This document shows positions 43,748 to 51,929 of a stretch of DNA of 56,910 nucleotides, one piece after another; position 1 is the first letter of the stretch, and every line of letters starts with the position of its first letter. A model generated the notes under the pieces. It saw only the letters and a program-made list of their open reading frames with translations, was not told the DNA's origin and searched no databases. The stretch is from Ignavibacteriales bacterium (lineage in GTDB: Bacteria > Bacteroidota > Ignavibacteria > UBA10030), in the NCBI GenBank assembly GCA_016192345.1, contig JACPUH010000093.1, positions 1 to 56,910 on the forward strand. The letters are read 5' to 3'. The position numbers and the translations under genes were made by a program.

Positions 43748-44779
43748 TTAGAGACAGACCTCATCCCGGATGTGAGCCGGAAGGAGTCGCGCGTCCGTTC
43801 TCAACGGCTCCGACCAGGTCACTTTGAAGAAATCAGCGAGAAACGAGCTGTAAGACCGGTACAGCGAAGCTCCGGCCTTCTGAAATTCGTCTCGGAGAAG
43901 CCGGTGGACTTTCGGGAGGTTATACCACGGAATTCCAGGGAACAAATGATGCTCAAGATGATAATTGAGATTGCACATCATAAACGAAACGAAGCGATTG
44001 CTCAGAACTGTGCGTGTATCGACAAAAGGATTTCCCGTGCTCATCAGTCCATGCTCGGCAAGCCCCCGGACGTTGGAAAGCTGTGCAGCAATCAAGAGAG
44101 GGATCAGCCAATACCGAACGAGGGACTCAAGGGGAAAAAGAATATATGCTCCAGCAACGATTGCGAGCATCAGGGAATACTCCACAAGGATTGCACTCTT
44201 CATTTCCTTCCTTCCTTTTTTATACCCGGTAACGGCAACCGTGGGGATGTAAAAGTAAATGCCGGCGACGAGGACGAGGTAGTGAAGAAATACCTTCGGA
44301 AGCGGTACGCCGTTCGCCTGCTCAATATTGTCCGGGTCCTGATCCGTACGGGTGTGACTGTGGTGGATCAGATGAATAGACCGGTACGCGGAAACGGAAA
44401 CGAGTCCGGGAACTCCGCACAGAAACCCGAGCCACCGGTTCACCATGGGATTTCTTGAAAGAAGGGAATGACACGCTTCGTGCATGAGGATTGGAAGCCC
44501 TACAACTGAAAATCCCATCAGAAGTGAACACAGGAGTGTCACCGGGAGGAAATCTACGGCGGACATGACCATTCCGGCCGCGAGCCATTGGATCAGGAAA
44601 AAGACCATCATGCCGTTGTAAGCCGGTTTCAATTGTTGATACCGGCGGAGGAGTTCCCGCTTCTCGCCGGTGATCGAGTGCCGGGTGATCCATTCAAGCT
44701 GGCGGAGACCGGCGCAGAGATAGGCACCCTGTGATTGAGAGCTGTTGGCGTGATCCCGACGCTGCGTCGAGGAGTTCAT
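43748..44779 (-). CDS. Membrane fatty acid desaturase-family protein
   Basis: A 343-residue multi-spanning di-iron enzyme. The three histidine boxes are HEACH (residues 100-104), HLIHHSH (136-142) and HLEHH near residue 290, with four or more long hydrophobic stretches between them. The HEACH/HLIHH pattern lies in the branch containing acyl-lipid, sphingolipid and carotenoid desaturases. ATG at 44779 follows AAAGGGA; the longer frame to 44833 is less plausible. It is divergent from the lipid-type operon beginning at 45158 and shares its upstream 11-bp repeat architecture, so it may act on the same lipid or on co-regulated membrane lipids. Confidence 0.88.
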   Translation of the reverse strand: MNSSTQRRDHANSSQSQGAYLCAGLRQLEWITRHSITGEKRELLRRYQQLKPAYNGMMVFFLIQWLAAGMVMSAVDFLPVTLLCSLLMGFSVVGLPILMHEACHSLLSRNPMVNRWLGFLCGVPGLVSVSAYRSIHLIHHSHTRTDQDPDNIEQANGVPLPKVFLHYLVLVAGIYFYIPTVAVTGYKKGRKEMKSAILVEYSLMLAIVAGAYILFPLESLVRYWLIPLLIAAQLSNVRGLAEHGLMSTGNPFVDTRTVLSNRFVSFMMCNLNYHLEHHLFPGIPWYNLPKVHRLLRDEFQKAGASLYRSYSSFLADFFKVTWSEPLRTDARLLPAHIRDEVCL

Positions 44780-44823
44780 GGGGTTCCCTTTCGAGTTGGT
44801 GGTGAATGACACTGTCCACGACC

Positions 44824-44888
44824 AACGTAGCAATGCGGGAAGCCCGCGTTGTCAACTTCCCGTCAGGCGTTTGTCAAAATGTTGTTGG
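44824..44888 (-). promoter_or_regulatory. Desaturase promoter with four 11-bp-phased TGACAA-type boxes
   Basis: On the plus strand heptamers start at 44849 (TTGTCAA), 44860 (CCGTCAG), 44871 (TTGTCAA) and 44882 (TTGTTGG), each exactly 11 bp apart. On the minus strand the box nearest the gene reads TTGACA, and 20 bp further is TACGTT (44829-44824). An alternative -10 at 17-bp spacing (TGCTAC) is weaker. Confidence 0.65.
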
Positions 44889-45028
44889 AGGACGAAACGG
44901 ATGTCCCATGCCGCGGAGACGGAAGCTATGGCTTGGCGAGGGGGACATTGCTACAATCGGTTGAGCCTTCTTGCGTGAGTTGGCTCGGACATTCATTGTA
45001 GTACAGGGCGTGGAGAAAGTTCACGCGG

Positions 45029-45057
45029 TTGTCACACTGAGGCAGGAGTGTTGTCAG
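45029..45057 (+). promoter_or_regulatory. Extra pair of TTGTCA boxes, 22 bp apart
   Basis: TTGTCAC at 45029 and TTGTCAG at 45051, separated by two helical turns, between the two divergent promoter arrays. Could be an auxiliary binding site. Confidence 0.45.
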
Positions 45058-45074
45058 TTCGTGCGAGATGTTCT

Positions 45075-45128
45075 TTGACTGTGATATGACAAATCTGTGA
45101 CAACAACGGAGGGAGCTTCGACTATGTT
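45075..45128 (+). promoter_or_regulatory. Lipid-operon promoter with three 11-bp-phased TGACAA-type boxes
   Basis: Gene-sense heptamers TTGACTG (45075), ATGACAA (45086) and GTGACAA (45097) at exact 11-bp spacing, then 20 bp from GTGACA to TATGTT (45123-45128). On the opposite strand the last two read TTGTCAC-AGAT-TTGTCAT, close to an E. coli Pho box. Confidence 0.7.
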
Positions 45129-45157
45129 GGGGGTGAACTTCAAAAAGGAGTCGGCTT

Positions 45158-46021
45158 GTGAAATCGCTTCGACACAAACTCATTCTCGTAGCCGGGGGAG
45201 CAGGAGATATCGGAAGTGCGGTTATGGCGGAGCTTGGCATGCATGGCGCACGGTCAATTTCCATGCAAAGAAGGTCAACTCCGTCTCATCGACAAGTGCA
45301 CGAACTGCATCACCCGTCAGCCATGCGATGTCTCCCCGTCGACTTGGTGAGTGAATCGGACTGGCGCACGGCAGTCGACCGTGTGAGGGCGGTCTTTGGG
45401 AAAATCGATGGTATGGCCTTTTGCGTCGGTTCGTTGCCGGCAACCGATTTTACCGAGACGACGCCGGAAGAGTTTCAGCGGCATCTCGAAACGAACGTCC
45501 TCTCCCTTTTTTTCGCTTTGCGCGTTCTTCTGCCGATCTTCAAAAGCCAGGGCGAAGGATCAATTGTTGTGGTAGGGTCCATGGGAGGAGTGGTTCCCCT
45601 GCCATACCAGTCTCTTTACGCAGCGTGCAAATATGCCGTTCGCGGGTGTGCCCTTTCGCTGTCGGAGGAGTACAACGGATCACCCGTTTCCGTCAGTTTG
45701 CTTTCCGTCGGTCCGGTGCAATCAAGAATGATTGAGCAGGTCGCGGAGAGAGACAATTCAGCGATCTCGTTTATCAATCGCCCTCTCTTGCCGCAACAGG
45801 TGGCCATACACGTCTGTCGCCTCCTGCTCCATCCGAAACGAGAGCTGATCCTTCCGCGCGTGATGGCGCCCGCGCTGCGCCTTGCGAACCTTTCGCCAAC
45901 GCTCTTTCATATTTTGAATCGCCTTTTACGGCCAATTGGTGTCCGTCGACAACGCCGGTACCGCAAAGAATCCGTTGGCCTCCATGCTGCACAACCAAGA
46001 AGGGAGCGCGTATGGACCTGA
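45158..46021 (+). CDS. Short-chain dehydrogenase/reductase of the lipid operon
   Basis: A 287-residue SDR. The nucleotide-binding loop is AGGAGDIG (residues 12-19), and the catalytic residues are Ser141 (GSMGG), Tyr154 and Lys158 (YAACK). The C-terminal tail beyond residue 250 is basic and may be membrane-associated. It is first in the operon 45158-51746, so by position it may reduce the 3-keto product of the downstream oxoamine synthase, as 3-ketosphinganine reductases do; that assignment is inference. The GTG start has AAAAGGAG 7 bases upstream. Its stop overlaps the UbiA start. Confidence 0.85.
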   Translation: MKSLRHKLILVAGGAGDIGSAVMAELGMHGARSISMQRRSTPSHRQVHELHHPSAMRCLPVDLVSESDWRTAVDRVRAVFGKIDGMAFCVGSLPATDFTETTPEEFQRHLETNVLSLFFALRVLLPIFKSQGEGSIVVVGSMGGVVPLPYQSLYAACKYAVRGCALSLSEEYNGSPVSVSLLSVGPVQSRMIEQVAERDNSAISFINRPLLPQQVAIHVCRLLLHPKRELILPRVMAPALRLANLSPTLFHILNRLLRPIGVRRQRRYRKESVGLHAAQPRRERVWT

Positions 46022-46998
46022 GAATCGTACGTCCCGCCAGGCAACGAGTAAGCCTTGAGTTTACCCGCCTGTATACAATCACTATGCGCCCGTATCTGAT
46101 GTTCGTGTCGGGCGTGACCGGGCTGGCAGGCCTGGGCCTCGCACCGGAACGTTCAATCATTTCCGTGTGGCCCACCGTTCTTGCAGCGTTCCTTTCGTAC
46201 GGCTTCGGTCAGGCTCTCACTGACTGCTTCCAAATCGATACCGATTCGATCTCCTCTCCCTACCGGCCCTTGACGCAAGGTCGCATAAGCAGGCCCGCGA
46301 CTCTGCTTGTGAGTTGCGCCGGTTTGGCGCTGTGTGTGAGCATCTTCGCTCTGGGAAATATCCTGAATCTTGCATTTGGGTTTGCGGCGGGGCTTGGACT
46401 TGCCACATACACCTTCTTCAAGCGAAGATGGTGGGGCGGGCCGTGGTACAATTCCTGGATCGTCGTCGTGCTCTGTGCAATGTCGTTCCTTTCAGCGGGA
46501 GGGACTCCTGTTAGGCTCTTACATCCCCCCGTTCTGTGGACACTGCTTTCAGTCTTTTTCGGCTACGCCAACTTTGTCTTGAGCGGCTACTTCAAAGATA
46601 TCGAAGCGGACCGTCGAACGGCATATCACACTTTTCCAGTCGTATTCGGTCGGAAGAAGGCCGCCGTGCTGAGCGATCTGTTCACCGTCTTGACGATTCT
46701 GTCGGTCGTGGGAGCGATGTCTCACGGCTGGTCCCGGTGGGAGATTTCCCTGACTGAACTCTCCTCATGGTTCTTCCTCGGCGGTGTATTCGCCGCGGTG
46801 AAAGGTCAGATCTTATTACACAACGTTCGCACAGACGAGCAGGCCCATCCCGCGGTCGCAGGAACGGTGCATTCGTATCTTCTCCTGCTCTCTGCAATTG
46901 CCGCAACGATGCGGCCGTCGTGGAATCTGTTTCTCCTCATATTCTACGCGGTATTTGTTCTTGTGCTCAAGATTCGTCCCATGAAGACCCAAATCTGA
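46012..46998 (+). CDS. UbiA-family membrane prenyltransferase
   Basis: A 328-residue, roughly nine-helix membrane protein. The first Asp-rich motif is LTDCFQIDTDSISSPYRPL (Asp71, Asp76, Asp78) and the second GYFKDIEADRRTAYHTFPV near residues 195-213; both bind the Mg-diphosphate of the prenyl donor. Members prenylate aromatic rings, chlorophyllide, heme or glycerol phosphates. Here the partner genes point to a lipid or quinone-like acceptor, which cannot be named. Overlaps the SDR stop by 10 bases. Confidence 0.9.
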   Translation: MDLRIVRPARQRVSLEFTRLYTITMRPYLMFVSGVTGLAGLGLAPERSIISVWPTVLAAFLSYGFGQALTDCFQIDTDSISSPYRPLTQGRISRPATLLVSCAGLALCVSIFALGNILNLAFGFAAGLGLATYTFFKRRWWGGPWYNSWIVVVLCAMSFLSAGGTPVRLLHPPVLWTLLSVFFGYANFVLSGYFKDIEADRRTAYHTFPVVFGRKKAAVLSDLFTVLTILSVVGAMSHGWSRWEISLTELSSWFFLGGVFAAVKGQILLHNVRTDEQAHPAVAGTVHSYLLLLSAIAATMRPSWNLFLLIFYAVFVLVLKIRPMKTQI

Positions 46999-47004
46999 AT
47001 TGTC

Positions 47005-47934
47005 ATGTTTATACTCCTTAATCCCAATGCAGGTGGTGGTCGGGCGCTCAAGCGGTGGACGCGAATTGAACAGGAATTCTTCCTCCGTCATGGCAGTGCC
47101 GAAATCCACCTCATTGAAAGCTCGATTGACCAGCGGGTGGCCGTTGAACAGGCCATCAAATCGGGAGAGACGGATTTTGTGGCGGCTGGGGGAGACGGAA
47201 CGGTGAATGCGCTTGTCAACTTGTTGGTCAATGTGTGTGGCGAGCATAGTCGCGGGCGGGTTCGACTTGGGACTCTGGCTCTCGGATCCAGCAATGATTT
47301 CCACAAACCGCTGGCAGAGCGTGATACGCTCGGTGGCATTGCGTGTCGAGCCGATTTCGGGTCCGCCCGACCATACGATGTCGGAAAAGTGTCCTATCTC
47401 GTTGACGGGATTCGGCGAACCCGATATTTCATCGTGAATGCTAGTGCCGGCCTAACGGCGGAAGCAAATGCCTTCTTCAATGAGCCCGATGCCGTTCTGC
47501 AGGGGCTCCGAAGTCTCTCAACACCCATGGCGATCTTGTATGCCGCATGCCGAACGCTGGTGAACTATAAGAATCGTCCGATGCGATTGAATGCGGAACA
47601 GGTGTCGCCTTCCTGGCTCGCCCTCACGAACCTTTCCATCCTCAAAAATCCCCACACCGGCGGCAGGTTTCGGTACGATACGCCGGTTGGAGAAGGTGAT
47701 GGGCGGTTTGCGCTGAATCTCTGTGAGGAGTTTACACGGTTCGAGTTCCTGGTTCTCCTTGTCTCTTTGTACCGTGGTCATTTCTCCGGAATGCTAAAGA
47801 CGAGAACCTGGTATGCCTCTTCGATTCAGCTCTCCGCCGAGGAACGGTTTGCCGTAGAATGTGACGGCGAGGTGATTCAAACATCGAACGCGGAATTTTC
47901 CATTCTCCATCAGTATCTCCAGGTGTGTCCATGA
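47005..47934 (+). CDS. Diacylglycerol-kinase-family lipid kinase
   Basis: A 309-residue soluble kinase with the DAGK catalytic domain: LNPNAGGG at the N-terminus, GGDGTVNAL (residues 62-70) and LGTLALGSSNDF, which are the ATP-binding motifs of the YegS/BmrU/sphingosine-kinase superfamily. The C-terminal beta-sandwich ends in FAVECDGEVIQTSNAEFSI (in part), the usual finish. Likely phosphorylates a lipid alcohol made by the operon. Six bases after the UbiA gene; its stop overlaps the next start. Confidence 0.9.
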   Translation: MFILLNPNAGGGRALKRWTRIEQEFFLRHGSAEIHLIESSIDQRVAVEQAIKSGETDFVAAGGDGTVNALVNLLVNVCGEHSRGRVRLGTLALGSSNDFHKPLAERDTLGGIACRADFGSARPYDVGKVSYLVDGIRRTRYFIVNASAGLTAEANAFFNEPDAVLQGLRSLSTPMAILYAACRTLVNYKNRPMRLNAEQVSPSWLALTNLSILKNPHTGGRFRYDTPVGEGDGRFALNLCEEFTRFEFLVLLVSLYRGHFSGMLKTRTWYASSIQLSAEERFAVECDGEVIQTSNAEFSILHQYLQVCP

Positions 47935-48989
47935 TGCTCGACATTCTAGAAAATCAAATCCTCAGCCGGCGCACGGAACTCTACCGACGTTCTCCTTTTC
48001 AGCTCAACAGTCATCAGCATGCCGACGCAGAGCTGCTGAATATCGGGGGCGTCCAGTTGGCTGTCACAGCCGACACACTGGTTGAAGAGATCCACTCCGG
48101 ACTCTACGCCGATCCGTTCCTCATCGGATGGATGACCGTGATGGTGAGCATGAGCGACCTGGCGGCGGTCGGAGCAGAGCCACTTGGGATTCTTATTTCC
48201 GAGACCTTGCCGCACCATCTTGAGGAGGATCAGGTTGCGAAGGTCCATCAAGGGATCGAAATGGCGTGCGAAGCGTGCGCGACCTACGTGCTTGGCGGAG
48301 ATACGAACTCGGGGTTGGAATGGTCAATGACCGGTGCCGCCATCGGTATCGTGAGGGGACAACGCAAACTCCAGAGAATTGGAGCGAGGGCGGGAGACAT
48401 CCTGTATGTGACCGGATCGCTCGGCAGGGGCAACGCCTTCGCCGCAGAGCAACTCCTTGTCGGCCACGACAAGGTTGCATCCGCAATGTCCTTTCGGGCG
48501 ACCGCGAAACTTCGCGAAGGACGACTCTTTGCCCTGTTTGCTTCCTCCTGCATGGATACAAGCGACGGTCTGTTTGCAACGCTCGACCAGCTTATGCGAC
48601 TGAACGAAATCGGATTTTTATTCGATCAGAATTGGACGGCGTTGCTGGATCGTGAATCCTGTGATGCTGCGCGGCAGCTCGCTATCGAGGATTGGATGTT
48701 GCTCGCCGGTTGGCACGGCGAGTACGAACTCGTCTTTACGATCCCCGCTTCTGAGGAGACAGACTTTCTCCATGCAGTAGAGGAGAGCCATGTATCGGTA
48801 TTCCGGTTGGGGAGGGTGATCAAGGAGGCGAAGATCGTCCTTCCCCTCTACGGAGCCAACCAGGAATTTCCCACGGGAAACGTTCGGAACCTCGCGCACC
48901 TGTTTGCGAATGACGTGCCGGGATTTGTACGTGCCCTTTTTGACATCGACTCAAAGCTCAGGAAAGGAGGGTTTCACCATGCGTCATGA
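47931..48989 (+). CDS. ThiL/AIR-synthase-like ATP-binding protein
   Basis: A 352-residue protein of the PurM-ThiL-SelD superfamily. TADTLVEEIH (residues 46-55), SDLAAVGAEP (75-84), LGGDTNSG (121-128), ATPGDxL-like RAGDILYVTGSLGRG and SCMDTSDGLFATL mark the ThiL type. The N-terminal GDDAA motif of true ThiL is changed to HADAELL, so metal or thiamine-phosphate binding may differ. No thiamine genes are nearby; it sits between a lipid kinase and a serine-palmitoyltransferase-like enzyme, so it may phosphorylate another substrate. ATG 47931 overlaps the kinase stop (ATGA). Confidence 0.8.
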   Translation: MMLDILENQILSRRTELYRRSPFQLNSHQHADAELLNIGGVQLAVTADTLVEEIHSGLYADPFLIGWMTVMVSMSDLAAVGAEPLGILISETLPHHLEEDQVAKVHQGIEMACEACATYVLGGDTNSGLEWSMTGAAIGIVRGQRKLQRIGARAGDILYVTGSLGRGNAFAAEQLLVGHDKVASAMSFRATAKLREGRLFALFASSCMDTSDGLFATLDQLMRLNEIGFLFDQNWTALLDRESCDAARQLAIEDWMLLAGWHGEYELVFTIPASEETDFLHAVEESHVSVFRLGRVIKEAKIVLPLYGANQEFPTGNVRNLAHLFANDVPGFVRALFDIDSKLRKGGFHHAS

Positions 48990-50298
48990 TGACTCGTATC
49001 GAGGCGGGGAGAACTTCGACCTTCGTCAGATGTTACTGTGCGGAAGGAGGATGCAATTGAACGAACGAATTGACCTGTTCACACAATTCTTAAGCGATCT
49101 CAGCGAAGGGGGGCACTTCCTGCATATGCGATGCATTGGAAGTGCTGCAGACCGGAGTGTGAAGGTCGCTGATCCACAAACCGGTCGGGAGCGGGAGATG
49201 CTGATGTTCGGATCCAACAACTATCTCGGTCTCGCAAACCATCCCTACGTCAGGGAGAGAGTGATCAAGGCTCTGCGCGAGTACGGCACCGGCATCGGCG
49301 GGCCTCCGCTTCTGAACGGGTACACGAAACTGCATCGTGAGCTGGAGGAACGGCTTGCCGCTCTCAAAGGCGCGGAGGATGCGCTTGTGTTTTCATCGGG
49401 GTATGGTGCGAATGTTGGCCTGATCACGGGCCTTGTCCAGACCCACGACGTCGTGGTCTCTGACGCCTTCAGTCACGCTTCGTTCTGTGATGGTGTGAAG
49501 ATGTCGGGAGCCAGGGCGATTTCGTTTCCGCACAACGACGTCGGTCGACTTGCCGCAATCCTCAGAACGCTGGAAGAGGATCGAACGAAGCACGACGTCT
49601 ATGTCGGCGTGGAGGGTGTGTACTCGATGGATGGGGATCTTGCGCCGCTTGTTGAAATCCAGAATCTCTGCACCAGGTATGGTGCCGTTCTCATCGTGGA
49701 TGATGCTCATGGTACCGGTGTCATGGGAGCCATGGGGAAGGGGACCGCGGAACATTTTCATATACACGGCACGATCGATGTGACGATGGGAACGTTCAGC
49801 AAGACGTTTGCGGGGACGGGAGGATTTGTGGCGGCCTCAAAGCCGATCGTCAACTATCTTCGCTTCTTTGCCCGCTCATACATGTTTTCAGCCTCCCTGC
49901 CTCCCCAAATCGTGGCGGCTGTGCTCGCCGGGCTTGATGTGATAGAAGCAGAACCGGATCGACTCGAAGCCCTCAGAGCAAACATTGCCTACGCGGGAAA
50001 CGGACTCCGGAAGATTGGTTTCGATCTGGAGCCGCAATCCGGGATTATTCCCCTGGTGGTTCCTGTGGGTTCGAGCCTGCGGGACATGGCGCGCCGATTC
50101 CACGAGGCAGGTATCTTTATCAATTCGATCGAATATCCCGCCGTGCCGATTTCTCAACAGCGCTTTCGCATCAGTCTCATGGCAACACATACGAAGGAGG
50201 ACATCGACCGGCTTCTCGAAGTTGTTGCGAATGTCTGGCGCGCGGAAACGGTCCACAGTTCAAAAAAAGGAAATCATTCTCTCATCGCAGCCGCGTGA
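48979..50298 (+). CDS. Alpha-oxoamine synthase, serine palmitoyltransferase-like
   Basis: A 439-residue PLP enzyme of the SPT/KBL/BioF/ALAS family, which condenses an amino acid with an acyl thioester and loses CO2. GSNNYLGLANHP and YGTGIGGPPLLNGY lie at the start of the fold, VEGVYSMDGDLAPL, DDAHGTGVMG and the PLP lysine in GTFSKTFAG (Lys275) follow, and SASLPPQIVAA matches the SPT wording better than KBL (SNSLAP) or BioF. The ATG at 48979 has AAAGGAGGG upstream and overlaps the preceding gene. SPT makes 3-ketosphinganine, the first sphingolipid intermediate. No acyl-carrier protein or ceramide synthase is nearby, so the final product is unknown. Confidence 0.82.
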   Translation: MRHDDSYRGGENFDLRQMLLCGRRMQLNERIDLFTQFLSDLSEGGHFLHMRCIGSAADRSVKVADPQTGREREMLMFGSNNYLGLANHPYVRERVIKALREYGTGIGGPPLLNGYTKLHRELEERLAALKGAEDALVFSSGYGANVGLITGLVQTHDVVVSDAFSHASFCDGVKMSGARAISFPHNDVGRLAAILRTLEEDRTKHDVYVGVEGVYSMDGDLAPLVEIQNLCTRYGAVLIVDDAHGTGVMGAMGKGTAEHFHIHGTIDVTMGTFSKTFAGTGGFVAASKPIVNYLRFFARSYMFSASLPPQIVAAVLAGLDVIEAEPDRLEALRANIAYAGNGLRKIGFDLEPQSGIIPLVVPVGSSLRDMARRFHEAGIFINSIEYPAVPISQQRFRISLMATHTKEDIDRLLEVVANVWRAETVHSSKKGNHSLIAAA

Positions 50299-50315
50299 AG
50301 CGAGAAGGAGTCAGT

Positions 50316-51746
50316 ATGAAAAAGCCAAAGCTCTTGATCATCGTCCTCTTCCAAAACCTCAAGGATGCCGAGCCATACTATGCGCGCACACCGGCTCCGC
50401 CGTTACCCGGTATCCTGCTTGCCGGAATGACGCCATCGATCGTCGATGTCGAGGTTGTTCATGAGATGGTCCGCCCGATTCCGTATGATACCGACGCGGA
50501 TTTCATTGCCGTCAGTTTTATGGATTATCTTGCCCCGCATGCCTATGAAGTTGCCGGACGATTCCGGGAGCAAGGGAAGGTTGTGGTGGGAGGGGGGAAG
50601 TTTGCCTCCACGTTTCCGGATGAAGTGGATCCCCATTTTGACTCGATTCTGGTGGGGGAGGCACAAGGCGTGTGGCCTCACATGGTGCATGATCTGGTAA
50701 GCGGAACATTAAGGAAGCGTTATGAGGGTGAGCAGGTTCCTGCATTGGCGAACATACCGCCGCCACGGTACGACTTGGTCGAAGGAAAGTTCACGGTGCC
50801 GATCGTGACCGAGGCCTCGCGAGGATGCCCGCATCCGTGCACCTATTGCCAGCTTAATATCAGGCGACTGGCTCACAGGACCCGCCCGATCCCCGACGTC
50901 ATCAGAGATCTCACACACACGAACGGACTTCCGTGGTTCAAACGGAAGATGGCGATGATTCTGGATAATAACCTGGGGGGTGACCTTAAGTACGCGAAAA
51001 GCCTGCTCAGGGAAATTGCCAAGCTCAAGTTTTGGGCGATCGGGACCCAGTTCAGCGTTGAATGTCTTCGCGATGATGATTTCGTCGACGCCCTTGCAGA
51101 AGCCGGATGTCGGATGGCGTTCATCGGCATGGAATCGCTCAACACGGCGAGCCTCCTGGGTGTGCAAAAGCGTCAAAACCGCGTTGATGAGTACAAAGTT
51201 GCCTTTGACAAGCTCCACCGACGCGGCATCCTAACGTTCACCGGCTTGATGTTCGCACTTGAAGAGGACACGGTCGAATACTACGAACAACTCCCGCAGC
51301 GTCTTGAAGAGGTCGGAACATGCGTGATTCTTCCATCCATCTCTATCCCGATCTACGGAACGCCATGGTATCGCCGCGTCGTGGATGAAGGAAGGATTCT
51401 GGATACGGATATCTCGCACTACGAAGGAGACCACGTCGTCTTCCGGCACCCGACCCTTTCACCGGAGCAGATCCACTCTGCTTATCGGAGAGTGAACATG
51501 GTGTTCTATGCCTGGACCAACATTGTGAAGAGGTTGTGGCGATTCCTGTTGAAGCAGGAACGGACCGAGTCTCTTCCGGCCTTTCTTTTCAAACTTGCGC
51601 TGATCTCCTTCATCTATCTCAAACTTTCAATCTTCCAGCGACATCACGCACAGGAGCGGGTGTTTCCTCAAATGCAGACCATCGCCAACCGACCCATCGA
51701 TGCCTGTGAGGATGTCATCACCGAAGTGCAGGGGATGCCGATCTGA
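50316..51746 (+). CDS. B12-binding-domain radical SAM enzyme
   Basis: A 476-residue class B-type radical SAM protein. Residues 1-140 form a cobalamin-binding-like Rossmann domain (VGGGKFASTFPDEV; the DxHxxG of base-off binders is absent), followed by the TIM-barrel core with CPHPCTYC (Cys171, Cys175, Cys178) coordinating the cluster, and a hydrophobic C-terminal region (AFLFKLALISFIYLKL). This arrangement is shared with HpnP, HpnJ and other enzymes that methylate or rearrange lipid carbon chains. GAAGGAG precedes the ATG. Last gene of the lipid operon, with the previous stop 17 bases upstream. Confidence 0.87.
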   Translation: MKKPKLLIIVLFQNLKDAEPYYARTPAPPLPGILLAGMTPSIVDVEVVHEMVRPIPYDTDADFIAVSFMDYLAPHAYEVAGRFREQGKVVVGGGKFASTFPDEVDPHFDSILVGEAQGVWPHMVHDLVSGTLRKRYEGEQVPALANIPPPRYDLVEGKFTVPIVTEASRGCPHPCTYCQLNIRRLAHRTRPIPDVIRDLTHTNGLPWFKRKMAMILDNNLGGDLKYAKSLLREIAKLKFWAIGTQFSVECLRDDDFVDALAEAGCRMAFIGMESLNTASLLGVQKRQNRVDEYKVAFDKLHRRGILTFTGLMFALEEDTVEYYEQLPQRLEEVGTCVILPSISIPIYGTPWYRRVVDEGRILDTDISHYEGDHVVFRHPTLSPEQIHSAYRRVNMVFYAWTNIVKRLWRFLLKQERTESLPAFLFKLALISFIYLKLSIFQRHHAQERVFPQMQTIANRPIDACEDVITEVQGMPI

Positions 51747-51929
51747 ACGGTTGCAGGATGGGGAAGCATATCAATCCAATGCCCTGTGACTCAACCTCAA
51801 GGTGAGTACCCCCTTTCATTCTGGTGGATTCCTGGAAACCTGCTGGATAGTAGAGAGGTTTGGCCGAAAACTCAATTTGTGAAACGCTGTGGATGAGCGT
51901 CTTTGTGGCAAGTCTTTATGGCCGGCTCT

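Noticed and set aside
47931..48989. Calling the gene thiL
   Set aside because: The GDDAA motif is altered and no thiamine gene is close, so only ThiL-like is supported.
48979..50298. Calling the oxoamine synthase kbl or bioF
   Set aside because: The SASLPP wording and neighbours fit the serine palmitoyltransferase group better, though the substrate is untested.
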